DNA of 64,000 bases from Desulfobacter sp. (GTDB lineage: Bacteria; Desulfobacterota; Desulfobacteria; Desulfobacterales; Desulfobacteraceae), in assembly GCA_028768525.1 (NCBI GenBank), contig CP054837.1, forward strand, positions 1,842,001 to 1,906,000, in the 5' to 3' direction. Position numbers and translations under genes: made by a program. Under the pieces are notes generated by a model, which saw nothing but the letters and a program-made list of their open reading frames with translations, was not told where the DNA came from and ran no database searches. This document shows, piece by piece, positions 34,047 to 42,858 of the stretch (the stretch's first letter is position 1; each line of letters begins with the position of its first letter).

Positions 34047-36143
34047 ATGACTGAAAACAAAGACACCCTGTATGGCCGCGCCGTACGGCATTACCAGAAT
34101 AAAGACTACAATGCCGCCCTGGAACTTTGCGAAACCTGTATAAAAAATGGACAATCCGGCCCGGATATATTTTATCTCATCGGCATCATTTTCAAGGAAA
34201 ACAATATGTACGAAAAAGGGGCCTATTATATCCACCGGGCCCTTTTATTTTCTCCGGGCAATATCGACTTTCATATGCAGCTCGGTCTCATATACCAGGC
34301 AGACGGCAACCTCGACGAAGCCATGATTTGCTATAAAAAGGTAATACTGATCAATCCGGGACACGCAGAAGCATACAATTGCATGGGTAAAATCATGCAG
34401 GACAAGGGCGACGCCCGAAACGCCCTGGAATGCTTCCAGAAAGCCATCAATGCCAGTCCTGACAATTATAACGCCTGGTTTAACGCAGGCGTTGTGCTCG
34501 AAGCCATAGGGGCCGCCCAGCAATGTGAGACCATGTTTGACAGATGCATCACCCTGAAACCTGACGATGCCCAGGCATGGAATAACCTGGCCATTGCCTG
34601 TCAGCAGCAAAACAAGTTTGAAAAAGCCGTGGACAGCTATGAAAAAGCAATCCGTCTGGATCCCGGCTACTTTGCCGCCTACAATAACCTGGCCACCTTG
34701 TACGGTGATATCGGTGAAGAGGGAAAGGCCGTTGAAAATTTAAAAAAATGCATTAATATGGCCCCGGAGAATGAAGATGTGCTGTCCAATCTTGTGGCCC
34801 GGTTAAGATACGCCTGTGACTGGTCCGAACTTGAAAGATTCGGAAATCTGCTCGACCGGAAAACAGATGAGGCGTTAAAAAACAGGAGGCTGCCCAAAGA
34901 ACCTCCCTTTTCGGCCATTACCCATCATGATGACCCGGCCAGGCACCTGGCCATCGCCCAAAGCTATGCACGCTCCATCGAACAGGACACACTATTGTCT
35001 GCTAAAGGCCGCTTTTCATTTGAGAACAGGTGCGGCCGAAACCGGAAAATTAAACTGGGCTATCTTTCCAACGATCTCAGGGACCATGCAGTGGGCCATA
35101 TTCTTGCCCCGCTGTTTGAACGCCATAACAGGAAAAAATTCGAAGTTACCGCCTATACCTATGGAGAGGGAGATGGCAGCAGCTTTACAAGTAGCATCGA
35201 AAAAGGATTTGACCGTTTCATAGACATTAGCGGCCTGAATATTTATGACAGTGCCAGACAAATCCATAATGACCGGATAGATATCCTCATTGACCTCAAA
35301 GGATATACACGCTCCAACCGAATGGGGGTGTTTGCCCTGCGCCCCGCGCCGGTACAGGTTTCTTACCTGGGTTACCTGGGGACTTCCGGCGCAGAATTCA
35401 TGGATTATATCATTGCAGACCCTGTGGTCATACCCAAGGATCAATTCGTGAATTATTCTGAAAAAGTTATCCATCTCGACTGCTATCAGGTGACCACATA
35501 TGACAACTATGCTTCAGGAAAAAATTTCCGGCGAAAAGACCTGGGGCTCCCAGAAGATGGATTTATCATGTGCTCTTTTAACCAGGCATATAAATATGAT
35601 CCTGTGATGTTTAATACCTGGATGGAAATCATGAAACAGATTCCGGGATCGGTTCTCTGGATGAGAGAATTGTCGCAAATTGCCATGGAGAACCTGAAAA
35701 AGGAAGCCGGCAACACAGGCGTGGATCCGGACCGACTGATTTTTGCCCCCAGAATGGAACTTGGAGACCACCTGGAGCGACTGCGCCTGGCAGACATTGC
35801 CCTTGACACATTGATTTACAACTCCGGCGCAACCACCAGCAACGCCCTGTGGGCCAGTGTACCCGTTGTCACACTCCAAGGCAGACAGTTTGTGGCGCGA
35901 ATGTCTTCAAGCAGCCTGACCGCCATTGGAATACCTGAAATGATAACCCATTCCCTAAACGAATACAAAGCACGATGCATTGAACTGGCAACCGATAGAA
36001 ACAAGCTGAAAACAATCAGGCAAACGCTCGCTGAAAACAGGGACAGATCAACTCTTTTTAATATCAAAAAATTTGTCAACGATCTTGAGTCGGGCTACCT
36101 CAAGATATGGGAGGATTACCAAAAGCAACAGCCTAAATGCTGA
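34047..36143 (+). CDS. TPR-containing O-GlcNAc transferase-like glycosyltransferase (GT41)
   Basis: 698 residues: about six tetratricopeptide repeats (~10-270), then the GT41 catalytic region with the histidine-bearing DLRDHAVGHIL motif, the PVQVSYLGYLGTSG segment, FNQAYKYDP and the C-terminal ALWASVPVVTL. The family puts N-acetylglucosamine or related sugars on protein Ser/Thr. The usual nucleotide-proximal YN-GHTT motif is altered to YNSGATT, so donor choice may differ. The ATG at 34047 is taken since the promoter excludes the GTG at 33966; its ribosome binding site is weak. Placed next to flagellin, it is a third candidate flagellin glycosyltransferase. Confidence 0.83.
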   Translation: MTENKDTLYGRAVRHYQNKDYNAALELCETCIKNGQSGPDIFYLIGIIFKENNMYEKGAYYIHRALLFSPGNIDFHMQLGLIYQADGNLDEAMICYKKVILINPGHAEAYNCMGKIMQDKGDARNALECFQKAINASPDNYNAWFNAGVVLEAIGAAQQCETMFDRCITLKPDDAQAWNNLAIACQQQNKFEKAVDSYEKAIRLDPGYFAAYNNLATLYGDIGEEGKAVENLKKCINMAPENEDVLSNLVARLRYACDWSELERFGNLLDRKTDEALKNRRLPKEPPFSAITHHDDPARHLAIAQSYARSIEQDTLLSAKGRFSFENRCGRNRKIKLGYLSNDLRDHAVGHILAPLFERHNRKKFEVTAYTYGEGDGSSFTSSIEKGFDRFIDISGLNIYDSARQIHNDRIDILIDLKGYTRSNRMGVFALRPAPVQVSYLGYLGTSGAEFMDYIIADPVVIPKDQFVNYSEKVIHLDCYQVTTYDNYASGKNFRRKDLGLPEDGFIMCSFNQAYKYDPVMFNTWMEIMKQIPGSVLWMRELSQIAMENLKKEAGNTGVDPDRLIFAPRMELGDHLERLRLADIALDTLIYNSGATTSNALWASVPVVTLQGRQFVARMSSSSLTAIGIPEMITHSLNEYKARCIELATDRNKLKTIRQTLAENRDRSTLFNIKKFVNDLESGYLKIWEDYQKQQPKC

Positions 36144-36171
36144 GATGGGACCTGAGTTCCCTGACGGAATG

Positions 36172-36759
36172 CTACCATAACGGCTGGTCTGCGATTTCTT
36201 TTGGCGGAGGGGTTTTGTATCCCTTTATCCACAATCCGAAATTAATATCCTCCGCCCATTTTGCCCAGGCAAATCCAGCATCAATCAGGGCCTGCCCAAG
36301 GCTTTTAGGTGTGAAACCGGTTTTATGGGCCATGTATGTGTTCCCTGCTGCAATCGCCGGCCTGAACCCGTACACCATATCCAAAGGAAATATCGGACCG
36401 GCAGGCGACTGGTATGCCGGGACCTCCAGTTTATCTTCCGCGATAAGCTTGGCAACATGCTTTAAGTTCGGCACCGCAATCAGGGCAAAGCCATCCGATT
36501 TGAGAACCCGCAAAAACTCTTTCAAGCAGAGATCAACCTCATGGGGATAAAGATGTTCCAAATTATGCGATGAATAGATGGCATCCATTTTAGAATTCTC
36601 CACACTGTCCATATGGGTTATGGAGGCCACAATGTCAGGCTCAACATCTGGATTTATATCCAAACGAATCTCCTTCCAGTCACTTTTCCCAAACGACGGG
36701 TGAAGTATCCCCGACTGCCTGGGACCGCATCCCACATGAAGCACTGTTTTCAGGTTCAT
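36172..36759 (-). CDS. Class I SAM-dependent methyltransferase
   Basis: 195 residues with a SAM-binding start (VLHVGCGP, then LDINP as the acidic ribose contact) and SSHNLEHLYPHE plus FLRVLKSDGFALI, typical of methyltransferase type 11/23 proteins. The C-terminal third may shape the substrate pocket. TATGGAGATG precedes the ATG. It lies between the GT41 gene (convergent, 28 bases) and the flagellin terminator, so methylation of a flagellin glycan is plausible but unproven. Confidence 0.78.
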   Translation of the reverse strand: MNLKTVLHVGCGPRQSGILHPSFGKSDWKEIRLDINPDVEPDIVASITHMDSVENSKMDAIYSSHNLEHLYPHEVDLCLKEFLRVLKSDGFALIAVPNLKHVAKLIAEDKLEVPAYQSPAGPIFPLDMVYGFRPAIAAGNTYMAHKTGFTPKSLGQALIDAGFAWAKWAEDINFGLWIKGYKTPPPKEIADQPLW

Positions 36760-36845
36760 ATCATCTCCATATATTTAAGGCAGTAAAACCGCTCACAAGC
36801 CTATTACAGGCAACACCAGATTTCTTTTCTGTCCCGGCAACTGGT

Positions 36846-36875
36846 ATTATGCCCAGGATTTTTTAGAATACTCAA
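36846..36875 (-). promoter_or_regulatory. Possible promoter of the methyltransferase gene
   Basis: TTGAGT, 18 bases, CATAAT on the minus strand, about 85 bases before the start codon. It allows expression independent of flagellin, which is cut off by the terminator just upstream. Confidence 0.35.
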
Positions 36876-36902
36876 GATAAAACAGACTCAGTTATTCACC
36901 CC

Positions 36903-36945
36903 CAAAAAAAGAAAACCGGGCAGCAGACGCTGCCCGGTTTTTTTT
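36903..36945. terminator. Bidirectional intrinsic terminator after flagellin
   Basis: A perfect 13-base stem (36912-36924 with 36929-36941) around a four-base loop AGAC, core CCGGGCAGC, flanked by A-runs on the left and T-runs on the right. On the minus strand this gives a strong stem followed by a U-tract immediately after the flagellin stop codon. Confidence 0.9.
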
Positions 36946-36965
36946 AGTTAGTCCGTTCCAATAAA

Positions 36966-39425
36966 TTACTGGAGCAGGCTCAGCACTTGCTGTGCACTGG
37001 AATTGGCCTGGGACATTGCAAATGTACCTGCCTGGCTCAGAATCTGCATCTTGGTGAAGTTTGCTGATTCTTCGGCAAAATCCACATCACGAATGGTGGA
37101 TTCAGCGGAGGAGACATTTACCTTGGTGGTTGAAATATTGGCAATGGTGGAGGTCAACTGGTTCTGAACTGAACCCAGGTCTGACCGGACCTTATCCAAT
37201 GCTTTCAAGGCCGCATCGGCCACCGCAATGCCTATCTGTGCCCCTTCCTGGGTGGTCACATCAACATCGGACAGACGATAGGCTTCCCCCTGAGTCGTAA
37301 AGGAGTCTACCCGATCATCTGCTGCCGTTGTATTCTGCCCCAGTATGGTTCCGGATTTCAGAATAGAGCCGGAGTTGATAACCATCGCCTTTGTCAGGGC
37401 CACGTTACCGCTGGTGACAATATCCTTGTCAAGGGTCATGCCTTCCTTGTAGACCTCGCCCCCTGTGGCAATGATGTCATTTGTCAGAACCGTACCGGCT
37501 GTCAGTGTGGAACCTGAGGCAATATCACTGTTTCGTGCCAGGAGCATATCCTTGCCGTCGGCAACGACTTCGTCATCCACGGTTGTGGCATTCCCGCCAA
37601 GGGAAGATCCCGTGGCAAGGGAAGAGTTGGCCCCGATGGTGGAAGCCTTGCTCAGCGTCATGGAATCCCCGCTGATTTCACCGGACCCGACCATGACATT
37701 GTTTTTAAGCTCGGTTCCCGTCTTAAAGGTGGTTCCCGTTTCAAACACAGACCCGCCCTGAACCGTCATATCCGCCACGGTGGTGCCGATCTGGTTGGTG
37801 GTCATATCCGCATACACCGTTGAACCTGCTGCGATAACAGTATCCGTATGCAGATCCGAACCGGTTGCCAGCAGCGTTGTGCCAGTAGTCGTAAAATCAG
37901 ATGTCAACTGTGCTGTTTCACCGGCAGCGATATAGGTATAACCGCCACTAACAACAACTGCCCCAGAGGCACTACCAGACAGGTGGGCAGAGACATCACC
38001 CTCAAACCTGGAACCAGATTCAATGATGGTATCACCACCAGCTGCACCCGCCTTAAGCAAGGAACCAGAAGCCAAAGTACTATTATCCGTAGTTACGGCG
38101 CCCAGCTGATCAATCCTCAAGTCCGCCTGGATGGTGGTACCGGAACCGATGGTGGACCCGGACTGGATGATGGTCCCTTCACCAACGATATTGCTGCCGC
38201 TGGCCATGGTGGTATCCAGCGTGGTCTTGAAACTGCCCTGCAGGTTTGAACCCGAGGCAATTGTTGTACCGGCATCCAGAAGCGTACCGGAAGCAAGTTC
38301 CATTACTTCGCCGGTATTAGTGATTGCTCCGACCTTCAACAGGCCGTCGCCCCCAACAGATACGGCAATGCCGGCCTCGGCATTGGCATCGGTGATGGTA
38401 ATCTGGCTGGTGCCTTCCTGACGGACCTCAACCTTTCCAAGCGTGGACATATCTTCGGTACCGCCCATAACCGCTTGGGTATCAGCGCCCATGGTGACTT
38501 CAATTGCCCGGTCATCAGTGGATGTCAGTGTCAACACACCAGCCTGGTCAACGGATGCCGTTACACCATGCTCGCTGGTTTTATTGTTGATGGCCGCAAC
38601 CAGAGCGCCGTCAGCATCATTTTCCGCAACATTCAGGGCGCCGATGGTGATCCCGTTGATGGCAAAACTGGCATCTGTGGAACCGGCCACAATATTACTC
38701 TCGGTTTTGCTTTCGACCGAAGCCGTGGCACTGATACCGAGGACATCACTCAGTTTATTGATGGCATCAGCAACTGCACCCAGGCTGTTTTCCCGGCTGT
38801 TGTTGTACTGAATATCAATGGTGTTCAGGCTGAAGGTCTGATCCAGAAGATTGGAATAGATGTTCAGTTCTGTTGTTCCTTCACCGGCAAATGTCAGATC
38901 AGACGTGGTGATATGACCAATTTTAGTCGCTTCGGTGGACTGAATGGAAATATCCACTGTTTCACCGGCATAGGCACCGATCTGAAATTTTTTATTGGTG
39001 AAATTACCGGACAGCAGTTTCTGATTGTTGAATGCCGTTGTCTTGGCAATGGTGTCCAGCTCTTCCCTGAGCTTAGAAATATCCGACTGAATGGCTTTCC
39101 GGGATTCGGTGGTCTGGCCGTCCTGGGCAGCCTGGATGGATTTCTGTTTAATGGTGTTAACAATATTGATGGACTCCTGCAGGGCAGCATCAGCGGTCTG
39201 AACGATGGAGATACCGTCATTGCCGTTTCTGATGGCCTGACCCAGGCCCAGTGCCTGGGAACGCAGGGAGTCAGCAATAGCCATACCCGACGCGTCATCT
39301 GCGGCCTTGTTGATCCGGAGGCCTGAAGACAGGCGTTCCAGGGAATCAGACAGCTTGCTGTCTGTATTAATCAACTGCTTGTGGGCGTTCATTGACGCGA
39401 TATTGGTATTAATTCTTAATGCCAT
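36966..39425 (-). CDS. fliC: Flagellin with large solenoid-like central insert
   Basis: Filament subunit. The N-terminal D0/D1 region (1-~165: LRINTNIASMNA, ERLSSGLRINKAADDA, GMAI) and C-terminal region (~725-819: VDVTTQEGAQIG, DVDFAEESANF, ending QVLSLLQ) are canonical. Between them lie ~200 residues with flagellin-insert-like beta segments and, from ~377 to ~700, a run of short degenerate repeats of the type hSGSxh-xxGTxh that resemble turns of a beta-solenoid. Typical flagellins are 270-550 residues; this has 819. The start has AAGGAGG seven-plus bases upstream. Ser/Thr-rich repeats offer many glycosylation sites for the neighbouring Maf and GT41 enzymes. Confidence 0.95.
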   Translation of the reverse strand: MALRINTNIASMNAHKQLINTDSKLSDSLERLSSGLRINKAADDASGMAIADSLRSQALGLGQAIRNGNDGISIVQTADAALQESINIVNTIKQKSIQAAQDGQTTESRKAIQSDISKLREELDTIAKTTAFNNQKLLSGNFTNKKFQIGAYAGETVDISIQSTEATKIGHITTSDLTFAGEGTTELNIYSNLLDQTFSLNTIDIQYNNSRENSLGAVADAINKLSDVLGISATASVESKTESNIVAGSTDASFAINGITIGALNVAENDADGALVAAINNKTSEHGVTASVDQAGVLTLTSTDDRAIEVTMGADTQAVMGGTEDMSTLGKVEVRQEGTSQITITDANAEAGIAVSVGGDGLLKVGAITNTGEVMELASGTLLDAGTTIASGSNLQGSFKTTLDTTMASGSNIVGEGTIIQSGSTIGSGTTIQADLRIDQLGAVTTDNSTLASGSLLKAGAAGGDTIIESGSRFEGDVSAHLSGSASGAVVVSGGYTYIAAGETAQLTSDFTTTGTTLLATGSDLHTDTVIAAGSTVYADMTTNQIGTTVADMTVQGGSVFETGTTFKTGTELKNNVMVGSGEISGDSMTLSKASTIGANSSLATGSSLGGNATTVDDEVVADGKDMLLARNSDIASGSTLTAGTVLTNDIIATGGEVYKEGMTLDKDIVTSGNVALTKAMVINSGSILKSGTILGQNTTAADDRVDSFTTQGEAYRLSDVDVTTQEGAQIGIAVADAALKALDKVRSDLGSVQNQLTSTIANISTTKVNVSSAESTIRDVDFAEESANFTKMQILSQAGTFAMSQANSSAQQVLSLLQ

Positions 39426-39434
39426 GTGTTAATT

Positions 39435-39441
39435 CCTCCTT
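39435..39441 (-). promoter_or_regulatory. Flagellin Shine-Dalgarno, probable CsrA site 2
   Basis: AAGGAGG followed by AATTAACAC and the ATG. It is a near-perfect ribosome binding site containing GGA, the core recognised by CsrA. With the upstream GGA-loop hairpin it forms the two-site arrangement known from the Bacillus hag leader. Confidence 0.55.
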
Positions 39442-39454
39442 GAGAGTTAAACAT

Positions 39455-39474
39455 TCGGGGAGTCCTTTCCCCGA
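39455..39474 (-). promoter_or_regulatory. Flagellin leader hairpin with AAGGAC loop, probable CsrA site 1
   Basis: On the minus-strand RNA a seven-base-pair stem (UCGGGGA with UCCCCGA) closes a six-base loop AAGGAC, presenting A-A-G-G-A in single-stranded form as CsrA prefers. It lies about 30 bases upstream of the start codon. csrA and its antagonist fliW are encoded at 42.9-43.6 kb. Confidence 0.6.
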
Positions 39475-39584
39475 TTTTTCTATCCGTATCCGGCAGGTAG
39501 TCCTCTTTTGCTTTCCACCTCCTCCCGGGCTGGATTCAGCCGTAACAGAAACTTGCCGCCGGAATATCGTAAACCTGATATCTA

Positions 39585-39611
39585 TTATCGACCAGGCCGG
39601 AAAGAACTTAA
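39585..39611 (-). promoter_or_regulatory. Sigma-28 (FliA) promoter of flagellin
   Basis: TTAAGTTC, 11 bases, GTCGATAA on the minus strand, against the consensus TAAAGTTT-11-GCCGATAA: six and seven of eight matches with exact spacing. The predicted leader is about 150 bases. The matching sigma factor is encoded at 60,941-61,687. Confidence 0.8.
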
Positions 39612-39614
39612 AAA

Positions 39615-39655
39615 AAATATGAATTCAGGTGTATTTTTTTCCTGAATTCATATTT
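39615..39655. repeat. 15-base perfect inverted repeat upstream of flagellin promoter
   Basis: Arms 39615-39629 and 39641-39655 (AAATATGAATTCAGG and its complement) enclose an 11-base T-rich spacer. It begins three bases beyond the flagellin -35 and lies between two divergent promoters where no terminator is needed, so an operator for a dimeric regulator is more likely. Confidence 0.6.
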
Positions 39656-39670
39656 ATTTCATTATTATAT

Positions 39671-39697
39671 TCAGATTTTATTCTGGCAATCCGATAT
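39671..39697 (+). promoter_or_regulatory. Sigma-28-like promoter of fliD
   Basis: TCAGATTT, 11 bases, TCCGATAT: five and six of eight matches to the FliA consensus with correct spacing, about 50 bases before the fliD start. Confidence 0.45.
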
Positions 39698-39746
39698 AGT
39701 ATTTAACCGTATTATATTATAAGAACAATTATTTGGAGATTTTAAG

Positions 39747-41435
39747 ATGGCAACAGGATCAATTACTTCATTGGGTTTGGGCTCAGGGCTTGACCTTCAG
39801 AATATTCTTGATCAGCTTAGGGAAGCTGATGAGGCCGTCATCACCACTAAGAAAAATCAAAAGACGGATATTCAGTCCCGGGTGGACGCCTATAATACGG
39901 TAAATGCAAAATTGTTCAACATCAAATCCCATGCCCTGAACCTTTCCCTGGAGTCCAATTTTCTGAATAACTCTGTTTCGGTGACGGATGAAAATGTGGT
40001 GGCCGCCACAGTGGGGGACGGGTATGACGCCGCCAACTACAGCCTTGAGGTGACCCAAAAGGCCAGGCGGAACTCATGGGAATCGGCGGGACTGGCCAGC
40101 AAAACAGAAGTGATGTTTGGCGAACCTGCAGGGATTGCAGACCATGATACCACAGCCGCCACTACCCAGCCTGAAACCCTGACCATCCAATACGGCAAGC
40201 CTGGGGAGGAGAAGGATATCACCGTCAGCCTCACCGCCGGCATGACATTGGAAGAGATCACCGATGCAGTGAACAATGCCTCCGGAAACAAGGGAGATGA
40301 CGGCAATCCACTGGTAAAGGCAGCTTTTACCAAAGCGGCGGACGGGGATTATTATATCCGTCTTTCTGCTGAAAACGGCGGAAACACAGAAGACTCACAG
40401 ATCACGGTGAACAGTTTCGACTGGATTGCAGCCGACGAGACCGTTTCCATTGCCCAGGGGACGGAAACCATGTTCCTGAGTGTGCCCCCCGGGACCTCCT
40501 ACCAGGCCATGGCCAACCTCATTAACGGGGCGGAGAACAATCCCGGGGTCACGGCAAAAATGATCGACAACGGCAGCGACACCAACCCCTATCAGCTCAC
40601 CCTCACCTCCAAGGATACCGGAGAAGATGCCAGACTGACCCTGACCAACCTGGATGGTCTCACCGAGGTCACCGGCGCCGGGGGGGACTCCCTCAACGCC
40701 GAATTCACCGTGGACGGGATCGCCTATTCCCGGCAGTCCAACACCAGTATCAAGGATGTTATCGACGGGGTAACCCTTGAACTGAAAAACACAGGCACAT
40801 CCACTCTGAATGTAGAAATCAACCGGGATACGGTAAAATCGGAAGTCACCGAAATGATCGAGGACTTCAACGACCTTGTCGCATATATTCTGGGGAAAGA
40901 CGACACCTCCACCGAAGACTCGGAGGAGACAGACGAAACCAATCCCCTGGAAAATGAAAGCTCTGCAAAACGAATTGTGTCCAAACTCCAGGCGCTGGTA
41001 TCCACCGTCATAGATGTGGACTCCCAATACAAAAGCATGACCGACCTGGGCCTGAGTATTGACAGGAACGGCACCATCACCATTGATGAAGACACACTCA
41101 ATTCCGCCATAGCCTCCGACCCGGATGCCGTAAAGGCCCTTTTCCTTGGGGATTCTTCCAAAGAGGTGGCGGGGCTGGGAGATCTTTTCAATGACACCAT
41201 TACAGACATGGTCAGCACCACAGGCATTGCCTCCACTGAAATTGATGAGGGGGAAGCCAGGATTAAGCGCCTGAATGACGATATAGAAGAAGAAACAACA
41301 CGCCTTGACAAAAAATATGAAGTCATGACCAGGCAGTTTGCTGAAATGGATAAGGTAATCAACCAGATTCAGGCCCAGGGCAAGGCCCTGGACATGCTGG
41401 TTGAGCAGACCAGTAATTCAAATTCCGGCAGTTGA
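39747..41435 (+). CDS. fliD: Flagellar filament capping protein FliD (HAP2)
   Basis: 562 residues. The N-terminal FliD domain (SITSLGLGSGLDLQNILDQL) and the C-terminal FliD domain with coiled coil ending in QIQAQGKALDML are clear; the middle is beta-rich. It caps the growing filament and helps flagellin fold in place. ATTTGGAGAT precedes the ATG. It begins the plus-strand operon fliD-fliS-fliT-like-flaG. Length is modestly above the usual 450-480. Confidence 0.93.
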   Translation: MATGSITSLGLGSGLDLQNILDQLREADEAVITTKKNQKTDIQSRVDAYNTVNAKLFNIKSHALNLSLESNFLNNSVSVTDENVVAATVGDGYDAANYSLEVTQKARRNSWESAGLASKTEVMFGEPAGIADHDTTAATTQPETLTIQYGKPGEEKDITVSLTAGMTLEEITDAVNNASGNKGDDGNPLVKAAFTKAADGDYYIRLSAENGGNTEDSQITVNSFDWIAADETVSIAQGTETMFLSVPPGTSYQAMANLINGAENNPGVTAKMIDNGSDTNPYQLTLTSKDTGEDARLTLTNLDGLTEVTGAGGDSLNAEFTVDGIAYSRQSNTSIKDVIDGVTLELKNTGTSTLNVEINRDTVKSEVTEMIEDFNDLVAYILGKDDTSTEDSEETDETNPLENESSAKRIVSKLQALVSTVIDVDSQYKSMTDLGLSIDRNGTITIDEDTLNSAIASDPDAVKALFLGDSSKEVAGLGDLFNDTITDMVSTTGIASTEIDEGEARIKRLNDDIEEETTRLDKKYEVMTRQFAEMDKVINQIQAQGKALDMLVEQTSNSNSGS

Positions 41436-41523
41436 CCGGTGAATTGAACAGAATTTGACTTAAGGAAAAGACAAAACGGGTCGATTTTATAACCAGATGT
41501 TTAATTCAACCCCAGGAGATCCA

Positions 41524-42003
41524 ATGGCAGCGTATCAACAGGTCAACAATTATCTGACAAACTATTATGAGGGCATGACCCCGGAACAGCTTATCCTATT
41601 GCTCTTTAACGGGGCCTTAAACCGCCTGACTCTGACCAAAGAGGGGATCATTGAAAAGGACGCGAAGAAAAAAGGGGAGAACCTCTCCAAGGCCATTGCC
41701 ATTATTTCAGAGTTAAACGCCTCTGTGGATGCCAGTATGGAAGATGAGTCCACCATCTTTCTGCGCGGCCTCTACACCGCTATTTTGACAGAACTGCCCA
41801 AGGTAACCCTGAACAACGACCTGACCACCCTGGGCCGGGCCCACCGGTATATCACCCGTTTAAAGGAAATCTGGGAAAGCGATGTCATGTGCATGGAGAA
41901 AAAATCAAAAGAAAATACCCAGGCAGCCAAACCGGCGCCGGCAGCGTCGGCCTATGCCGCTTCAGGGGGGAACGCCAAAGACTTTAGATCCATTTCCGTT
42001 TGA
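41524..42003 (+). CDS. fliS: Flagellin export chaperone FliS
   Basis: 159-residue helical protein with the FliS hallmarks YQQVNNYL near the start, PEQLILLLFNGAL and a helical bundle. It binds the flagellin C-terminus in the cytoplasm and is often linked to FliW. ATG at 41524 with AGGAGAT six bases upstream is chosen over the ATG at 41497. An Ala/Pro-rich tail of ~25 residues extends beyond the usual length. Confidence 0.93.
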   Translation: MAAYQQVNNYLTNYYEGMTPEQLILLLFNGALNRLTLTKEGIIEKDAKKKGENLSKAIAIISELNASVDASMEDESTIFLRGLYTAILTELPKVTLNNDLTTLGRAHRYITRLKEIWESDVMCMEKKSKENTQAAKPAPAASAYAASGGNAKDFRSISV

Positions 42004-42006
42004 CAA

Positions 42007-42426
42007 ATGGAAGAGGTACAAGTAAGTGAGAATATGGAAAAAAAATTTACACATATAACAGGGATATTGGACCGGCTGGAATGTCTCTATTCAGACCACC
42101 TGGATTCTTTTAAAGGAGATGAGCTGCCGGACCTGGACATGCAGACCCGGGTGCGCGATCTGGAACTTAAAAGGCTCATGGCTGAAATTTCGGGTTTTAT
42201 TAAAGCTGCCGAAACCAACACCCAGGGACATACCGAATCCATGCTTAAATGCTTCCATGACCGGATCGCAGATATCCTTGAAAAAAACAAGACCCTTGAA
42301 CGCAAGGTTGCGGCCCATAAAAAAGAACTACAGAAAAAGATGGCCCGGGTGACAAGGGGCAGAAACGCCATAGGGGCATATAGAACCCCGGGTGCCGCTA
42401 ACAGGGTGCTAAGCATAGCGAACTAA
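42007..42426 (+). CDS. FliT-like small helical protein
   Basis: 139 residues, almost entirely helix-forming and charged, with basic KKxL heptads (~95-120) and no clear signature. It follows fliS by three bases and precedes flaG, the place where fliT, the FliD chaperone, is normally found. FliT identity is therefore likely from order but not provable from motifs. A later ATG at 42034 is an alternative start. Confidence 0.65.
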   Translation: MEEVQVSENMEKKFTHITGILDRLECLYSDHLDSFKGDELPDLDMQTRVRDLELKRLMAEISGFIKAAETNTQGHTESMLKCFHDRIADILEKNKTLERKVAAHKKELQKKMARVTRGRNAIGAYRTPGAANRVLSIAN

Positions 42427-42437
42427 AGGAGGAATGA

Positions 42438-42827
42438 ATGAATATCCAAACCATAAACCCGGTCAACGGCGCGGAAAGAGTGGCGGATACCGCCACCCAG
42501 ACCAAAGTGGCATATCCGCCGCCGCCCAACAGACCTGATGTCGTGGAAGAAATAACCAAAGCCGAAGAAAAAGTGCGCGAGGAAAAAGAGTCTGTTTTAT
42601 CCGCCGATGATGTCAAGGAACTGACCGAACAAATGAACGAGGTCATGGATGAACTCCAGACCAGCCTGGGCTTTTCCATTAGAGAAGAAATGAACCATCT
42701 GGTGGTTATTGAGGTCAAGGACAGGAACACCGATGAACTGATCAAACAGATCCCGTCCGAAGAACTGTTGGCCATCAAGGAAAAAATGGATGAATTTACA
42801 GGCCTTCTGTTTGACCAAAAAGCCTGA
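42438..42827 (+). CDS. flaG: FlaG family flagellar protein
   Basis: 129 residues; the C-terminal half carries the FlaG signature (LGFSIREEMNHLVVIEVKD, in part, then LIKQIPSEELL). FlaG affects filament length in polar flagellates. AAAGGAGGAATG lies just upstream. Last gene of its operon, convergent with fliW at 31 bases with no terminator hairpin visible. Confidence 0.88.
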   Translation: MNIQTINPVNGAERVADTATQTKVAYPPPPNRPDVVEEITKAEEKVREEKESVLSADDVKELTEQMNEVMDELQTSLGFSIREEMNHLVVIEVKDRNTDELIKQIPSEELLAIKEKMDEFTGLLFDQKA

Positions 42828-42858
42828 TAATAATTCTACTATTTCTATCTTGGATTTT

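Larger units (their letters stand above)
39426..39746. other. Flagellin/fliD divergent control region
   Basis: This 321-base gap carries, from left to right, the flagellin ribosome binding site (39435-39441), a leader hairpin (39455-39474), the sigma-28 flagellin promoter (39585-39611), a 15-base inverted repeat (39615-39655), a weaker sigma-28-like fliD promoter (39671-39697) and the fliD ribosome binding site (TTGGAGAT). The part between 39475 and 39584 shows nothing I can name beyond leader sequence. Confidence 0.7.

Noticed and set aside
39685..39705. Sigma-54-like CTGGCA near the fliD promoter
   Set aside because: No TTGC at the correct -12 distance; a sigma-28-like site at the same place fits better.
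41450..41500. Sigma-28-like sequence before fliS
   Set aside because: Only four and five of eight matches with a 12-base spacer; fliS is more simply co-transcribed with fliD.
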